Shown in pieces: positions 4,908 to 8,318 of a stretch of DNA of 8,318 nucleotides. The notes under the pieces are model-generated. The model saw only the letters and a list, made by a program, of their open reading frames with translations. It was not told the origin of the DNA and made no database searches. The stretch lies in the NCBI GenBank assembly GCA_902803245.1, contig CADCPJ010000123.1, positions 1 through 8,318 on the forward strand, read 5' to 3'. A program made the translations under genes and the position numbers. Origin of the DNA: an uncultured Lachnospiraceae bacterium (GTDB taxonomy: Bacteria > Bacillota > Clostridia > Lachnospirales > Lachnospiraceae). Position 1 is the stretch's first letter. Each line of letters starts with the position of its first letter.

Positions 4908-6707
4908 ATGACTAACAGGCCCGGAAATATACTCCCAAGAGGAGGAGCTCTTCTATTGGCGCTCGCACTGGTACTTTCGGTGCTCAGCCCGTTTGCCGCT
5001 TATGCGGAAGGCACTGCAGACAGCGGCAGAGGGCGGTGGGGCGCAGCGGCGGACGAGATCGACAGGTATCTGGACGCTGCATTTGAATATTACCTCGAGG
5101 GCGACGCGGAGAACGCCTACAATTCCGTGAACGACGCCTATTTCCGGGTCTATGAGGTGACCGGGTTTGAGCGGCAGACCATGAGCTACATATCCGGAAA
5201 CCGAAAGAACGCAGTGGAGATGCAGTTCTCCAACTGCAAGGCCAATGTGAAGAAGGAGGAACTGGATCCGGATACGAAGACCAAAGTGAGGTCCTCCCTG
5301 ACGAAATTAAAAAGCATGATCCGCGAGGACGGAAACAAGCTCGCCCAGATGGCAGGGGAGCCGGTGACCGAGATGAGATACTACTATCACGGCGAACCGG
5401 TGAGCGAGGATCCTTATGCGGACCTGGCAGCCGATCCGGACGCTGCGGTGAAGTACGACAACTGGTATGAGCCGGCAACTCTCGTGAAGGAGACACTGGA
5501 CACCGCCTACATGGGCTATCTGGACAAGGACTTCGGAGCGGCCGCTGACAACATCAACACGGCATATTACTCCATCTACGAGGAGTCAGGGCTGAGCCAC
5601 AAGATTTACACCGACCTCTCGCTGGAAGACCGGGAGAAGATGGATGCACATTTTTCAAAGCTGCGTTCCCTCATCGCCGAGGGAGAGGAGAAGTATCAGA
5701 AGAACAAGTACCGGACGAGCACCGACAAGGCAAAAAACGATATCCTGAAGCTGGCAAAGAGGATCGACGAGCAGGAGGAAGCGGAGAAGGCGGAGAAAGC
5801 CGCAGCAAATGCCGCATCCGGGACAGCAGCGGAAGGAAGCGGTGAGGCGGCCGATAATGAAAAGCAGGCGGATCCCCGCTGGCTCACCTTCCTGGCGGCG
5901 TTCGGCATCATTGTCCGGGAGGGCCTCGAGGCCATCCTCGTGATCGCTGCCATCATCGCTTATCTGGTAAAGAGCGGGAACAGCCGCATCCTGAGAAACG
6001 TGTATATCGGAGCCGTTCTCGGAATCGCTGCGAGCTTTGCCGCCGCGGGAATCCTGTCCTGGCTGAAGAAGGTGTGGGTCGGCGCGGGACAGAGCCAGGA
6101 AGTGATCGAGGGCGTCACGGCGCTCATTGCAGTGTGCGTGCTCTTCTATGTGAGCAACTGGATGATCTCGAAAGCGGAGGCTGCCTCGTGGACCCGGTAC
6201 ATCGACGGCAAGGTGCAGTCCTCCGTGGCAATGGGAAGCGGAGCCGCACTGGGATTTACCGCCTTCCTGAGCGTGTTCCGCGAGGGAGCGGAGGTCGTGC
6301 TCTTCTACCAGCCCATGCTCAGCGAGGGCAATGCCCCTATGGTGTGGGCCGGGTTCGCCGCAGGCTGCGTGCTGCTCGTGTTCGTCTACCTGGCAATCAC
6401 GAAGCTGTCCATCAAGCTGCCGATCAAGGTCTTCTTTACGGCGACCAGTATCCTGATGGCCGTCATGTGCGTGAGCTTTCTGGGCAGCGGGATCAAGGAG
6501 CTGGCAGAGGGAGGCGTGTTTGACCTGACCCTCCGCGTGCCGGGCATCCCTGAAAATGACGTGATCCAGATGTTCGGCATCTACCCGTATCTGGAGACGC
6601 TGGTTCCGCAGCTGATCCTTTCCGTCGTTCTGCTTGTCACCTTCCTTGTCGCACATTTCCGAGGGAAGATGGATGCGCTCAAGGCAGAGCTTGCGGGACA
6701 GCACTGA
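4908..6707 (+). CDS. FTR1-family iron permease with secreted N-terminal helical domain
   Basis: A 599-residue membrane protein of the FTR1/EfeU high-affinity iron permease family, which imports iron across the cytoplasmic membrane. Residues 1-33 are a signal peptide (cleavage likely AYA|E). An extracellular region (about 46-280) contains two related helical units, near 46-105 and 186-245, with AxxxxxxAYxxxYEExG-like similarity. An Ala/Glu/Lys-rich linker (about 282-321) leads to the permease domain (325-599) with about seven membrane helices. Both iron-binding signatures are present: REGLE at 337-341 and REGAE at 458-462. The ATG at 4908 is preferred because GAAGAGG (4893-4899) lies 8 bases upstream; an in-frame GTG at 4899 overlaps that site. 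The P19-type gene follows after 168 bases, the arrangement seen in the Campylobacter p19 locus. Control by iron is suggested by promoter dyads. Family assignment is firm; the exact substrate state (ferrous or ferric) is not. Confidence 0.94.
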   Translation: MTNRPGNILPRGGALLLALALVLSVLSPFAAYAEGTADSGRGRWGAAADEIDRYLDAAFEYYLEGDAENAYNSVNDAYFRVYEVTGFERQTMSYISGNRKNAVEMQFSNCKANVKKEELDPDTKTKVRSSLTKLKSMIREDGNKLAQMAGEPVTEMRYYYHGEPVSEDPYADLAADPDAAVKYDNWYEPATLVKETLDTAYMGYLDKDFGAAADNINTAYYSIYEESGLSHKIYTDLSLEDREKMDAHFSKLRSLIAEGEEKYQKNKYRTSTDKAKNDILKLAKRIDEQEEAEKAEKAAANAASGTAAEGSGEAADNEKQADPRWLTFLAAFGIIVREGLEAILVIAAIIAYLVKSGNSRILRNVYIGAVLGIAASFAAAGILSWLKKVWVGAGQSQEVIEGVTALIAVCVLFYVSNWMISKAEAASWTRYIDGKVQSSVAMGSGAALGFTAFLSVFREGAEVVLFYQPMLSEGNAPMVWAGFAAGCVLLVFVYLAITKLSIKLPIKVFFTATSILMAVMCVSFLGSGIKELAEGGVFDLTLRVPGIPENDVIQMFGIYPYLETLVPQLILSVVLLVTFLVAHFRGKMDALKAELAGQH

Positions 6708-6739
6708 CGCACTTTATTATCCGGTATCCCGGGAAAGGC

Positions 6740-6835
6740 ACATCTCACCCCCGCGAGATGTCTCCCTGGCTATACATGAGCAGCCCCGATCCGCGTTTTA
6801 AGCGGGAGACCGCGGTGCGCATGCGGGCTGCGCAC
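6740..6835. other. Two small hairpins between FTR1 and P19 genes
   Basis: ACATCTC (6740-6746) pairs with GAGATGT (6755-6761) around an 8-base loop, and GTGCGC (6815-6820) pairs with GCGCAC (6830-6835) around a 9-base loop. Neither is followed by a T-run, so they do not look like terminators. They may set mRNA processing or relative stability of the two messages. No convincing promoter was found in this gap. Confidence 0.4.
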
Positions 6836-6875
6836 GACCCCTTATGGAAAAACACAAATCAGATGGAGGACAGGA

Positions 6876-7433
6876 ATGATGAAAAAATTACTTGCATTGC
6901 TTCTTGCGAGCACCATGGTTCTTGGTGTCCCGACAGCCGCATTTGCCGGCGAGGAAGCTGGCTTCGACGAGTACGAGCTCGGCACGGAGGGAGAACAGGA
7001 TGTGGATTTCATGACGATGAGCATGGTCTACTTCCAGCCCGTTGACATGGCTCCCTCGGATATGGCTACGCCGAAGGAAGGATCCGATCTTCACATCGAA
7101 GTCGACCTGACGGCCAACGAGAATCCCTACAGCTTCCCGGTTGACGGCTGGGTTCCCTACCTCAGCATCGACTACACAATCTATAAGGCAGGAACGGACG
7201 AAGAGGTCGCTTCCGGGTCCATGATGCCGATGGCAGCATCCGACGGCCCCCATTACGGCAACAACATTGCCCTCGAAGAGGGAGAGTACGACATAAAGCT
7301 CAGCATCAAGAGCCCTGCGGAAAACGGATATCTGCTGCACGTGGACTCCGAGACCGGTGTGGAAGCCGACGGCTTCTGGGAAGATCCGCTTGAAGTCACA
7401 TGGACCGGATGGAACTTCGTCAAAGAGTGGTAA
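6876..7433 (+). CDS. P19/Tp34-family extracytoplasmic iron-binding protein
   Basis: A 185-residue exported protein of the P19/FetP/Tp34 family (Pfam iron-transport family). Known members bind copper and iron outside the membrane and work with an FTR1-type permease. Residues 1-24 are a signal peptide with cleavage likely at AFA|G; there is no lipobox cysteine, so it is probably released or loosely held. The mature domain carries VYFQPVDM at 51-58, DLHIEVDL with H73 and E75, GWVPYLSIDY at 91-100, MPMAASDGPHYG with M119, D123 and H126, and HVDSETGV with H155. These match the ligands described for Campylobacter P19 (two His, Met, third His, Glu, Asp). GGAGG (6865-6869) serves either ATG 6876 or 6879. 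Probably co-transcribed with the FTR1 gene; a hairpin with a T-run follows the stop. Confidence 0.95.
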   Translation: MMKKLLALLLASTMVLGVPTAAFAGEEAGFDEYELGTEGEQDVDFMTMSMVYFQPVDMAPSDMATPKEGSDLHIEVDLTANENPYSFPVDGWVPYLSIDYTIYKAGTDEEVASGSMMPMAASDGPHYGNNIALEEGEYDIKLSIKSPAENGYLLHVDSETGVEADGFWEDPLEVTWTGWNFVKEW

Positions 7434-7444
7434 TCAAAATAAAC

Positions 7445-7488
7445 AATGCTGGCACGAAAGTATGCGGGGTACAACGTGTCAGCATTTT
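7445..7488 (+). terminator. Probable terminator after the P19 gene
   Basis: AATGCTGGCACG (7445-7456) pairs over 12 bases (one G-U) with CGTGTCAGCATT (7475-7486), and a T-run at 7485-7488 closes the stem. The 18-base loop can close further with GTA/TAC. The T-run is short, so some read-through to the next gene is possible. Confidence 0.5.
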
Positions 7489-7502
7489 CAACGTGATAAA
7501 CA

Positions 7503-7527
7503 GCTGCAATAACCACATTGGTGCAGC
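7503..7527. other. Inverted repeat upstream of the split-barrel gene
   Basis: GCTGCA (7503-7508) and TGCAGC (7522-7527) can form a stem extended by CCA/TGG after a 4-base bulge. It may be an operator or leader structure; no clear promoter hexamers were found beside it. Confidence 0.3.
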
Positions 7528-7571
7528 ATAAGTGACCGCACCGGCGGCGATCGGATGCCTGCCGGTTACAT

Positions 7572-7577
7572 GGAGGA
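7572..7577 (+). promoter_or_regulatory. Ribosome binding site that selects a TTG start
   Basis: GGAGGA ends 7 bases before an in-frame TTG at 7585. The upstream in-frame ATGs at 7555 and 7570 lack a site at suitable distance, and the ATG at 7580 is out of frame. Confidence 0.7.
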
Positions 7578-7584
7578 ACATGCC

Positions 7585-8316
7585 TTGAAGAATAAAATTG
7601 TTTTAGCCGCAGCAGCGCTTTCGCTTATTTTTGCAATGCCGGCCGGCGCAGCAGCCGAAATGAGCTCAGAAGCTGAAAGCAGCCCGGCAGTCGAAAGCGC
7701 CGCGGCAACAGAAAACAGCTCAGAAGCAGAAAGCAGCCCGGCAGTCGAAAGTGCAGCGGCAACAGAAAACAGCTCAGAAGCAGAAAGCAGCCCGGCAGCC
7801 GAAAGCAGCTCAGAAGCAGAAAGCAGCTCAGAAACCGAAAGCGCCGCGGCAACAGAAAGCATCCCGGCAACAGAAAGCGTCGCGGCAGATGCGACGGCGG
7901 ATGCCGTCAGCTCCGCCTCGCAGAATGACTTTTACACAGACTTTGCGCTGTCCGGCGATGAGCTTATGAATGCGGTCAACGAATACAGCGGATTTTACGT
8001 TGTTGCGACCGCAAACGAGGATGGGACGCCGCAGCTGGGATATTTCGTGTATTCCATGCTGAAGGATGGAGACGCCTATTATGTCATGCTGGGACTGGAG
8101 GAAAATCAGACCCGCGTCAATCTGGAGCGCACGGGCCGGGCCGAGGCGATCTATGCCGCAAGACCCGCCGACGACGAGCAGCCGCAGTATGCAGTGTCGG
8201 GAGCCAGGATGGAGCTGGAGCTTGTGACGGATGAGGAACTGACTCAAAAGCTGAACACTGAGGGCTATGACACGTCGATGTTCTTAAAAGTGACGGAAGC
8301 AAAACCGCTCGGATGA
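7585..8316 (+). CDS. Exported split-barrel (pyridoxamine-phosphate-oxidase-like) protein with hexapeptide repeats
   Basis: A 243-residue protein from a TTG start. The N-terminus MKNKIVLAAAALSLIFAMPAG is a signal peptide with likely cleavage around AGA or AAA near residue 23-24. Residues 27-98 are twelve hexapeptides ending in ES or EN (types SSEAES, SPAVES, AAATEN), an acidic, disordered, spacer-like segment. The C-terminal domain (about 123-240) resembles the FMN-binding split barrel: FYVVATANEDGTPQ at 137-150, the strand with YYVMLGLEENQTRVNLERTG up to 184, and YAVSGARMELELVTDEE. Family members bind FMN, F420 or haem; which applies here is unknown, and an exported member is unusual. It has no wall-anchor motif or lipobox. 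It sits 151 bases after the P19 gene, past a probable terminator, so a role in extracellular iron reduction or haem handling is only a positional guess. Six in-frame bases after the repeats resume ordinary composition. Confidence 0.8.
   Translation: MKNKIVLAAAALSLIFAMPAGAAAEMSSEAESSPAVESAAATENSSEAESSPAVESAAATENSSEAESSPAAESSSEAESSSETESAAATESIPATESVAADATADAVSSASQNDFYTDFALSGDELMNAVNEYSGFYVVATANEDGTPQLGYFVYSMLKDGDAYYVMLGLEENQTRVNLERTGRAEAIYAARPADDEQPQYAVSGARMELELVTDEELTQKLNTEGYDTSMFLKVTEAKPLG
7663..7878 (+). repeat. In-frame 18/54-base coding repeat
   Basis: Twelve 18-base units run without a gap. Three successive units form a 54-base higher-order repeat: copies 7663-7716 and 7717-7770 are nearly identical, and 7771-7806 is a partial third. 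The units from 7807 onward are reshuffled or diverged copies. Unit-length changes preserve the frame. Confidence 0.95.
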
Positions 8317-8318
8317 CA

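Noticed and set aside
5655..6704. A 349-residue minus-strand open frame opposite the FTR1 gene.
   Set aside because: The composition (His/Arg/Asp-rich, no recognisable domain) is that of the complement of a GC-rich membrane-protein gene; the plus strand has clear family motifs.
7566..7862. Minus-strand repeat-containing open frame rich in LLSASEL units.
   Set aside because: It is simply the antisense reading of the Ser/Ala/Glu hexapeptide repeat.

Overview
The window looks like a chromosomal segment of a moderately GC-rich Gram-positive anaerobe, most likely a Clostridia/Lachnospiraceae-type Bacillota. The grounds are strong purine-rich Shine-Dalgarno sites, sigma-A type promoters, AT-rich intergenic DNA between GC-rich genes, a probable TTG start, Gram-positive style signal peptides, and a catabolic-type threonine dehydratase with a C-terminal ACT domain. 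This assignment is inference; no rRNA or other marker gene is present.

Left part (1-2786). A minus-strand OmpR/PhoB-family response regulator (45-737) is divergent from a plus-strand YbaK-type Cys-tRNA(Pro) deacylase (987-1460), with candidate promoters for both in the 249-base gap. Threonine ammonia-lyase (1557-2786) follows. Its start codon lies in the last, degenerate copy of a 14-base tandem repeat. The regulator has an aspartate where the conserved receiver lysine should be.

Middle (2862-4907). A cytoplasmic PAS-GGDEF-EAL protein (2862-4640) has a degenerate cyclase motif and an intact EAL site, so it is a predicted c-di-GMP phosphodiesterase. Its stop codon lies inside the first of four 22-base-type direct repeats. 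Next comes a compact regulatory region: a perfect-consensus promoter with an overlapping dyad, a hairpin with a T-run starting only about 8 bases after the predicted start point, and then a second promoter with a dyad over its -10 element.

Right part (4908-8316). An iron-uptake module contains a secreted-domain FTR1-family permease with both REGxE motifs (4908-6707) and a P19/Tp34-family periplasmic-type iron-binding protein with the family's metal ligands (6876-7433). A hairpin with a short T-run follows. The last gene (7585-8316, probable TTG start) encodes an exported protein made of twelve Ser/Ala/Glu hexapeptide repeats and an FMN-type split-barrel domain.

FTR1 and P19 are known partners in Campylobacter and other bacteria: P19 presents iron outside the membrane and FTR1 carries it in. 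The split-barrel protein may supply an extracellular flavin or haem-related function, but this is only suggested by position. Nothing in the window is a mobile element, CRISPR array, tRNA or rRNA.
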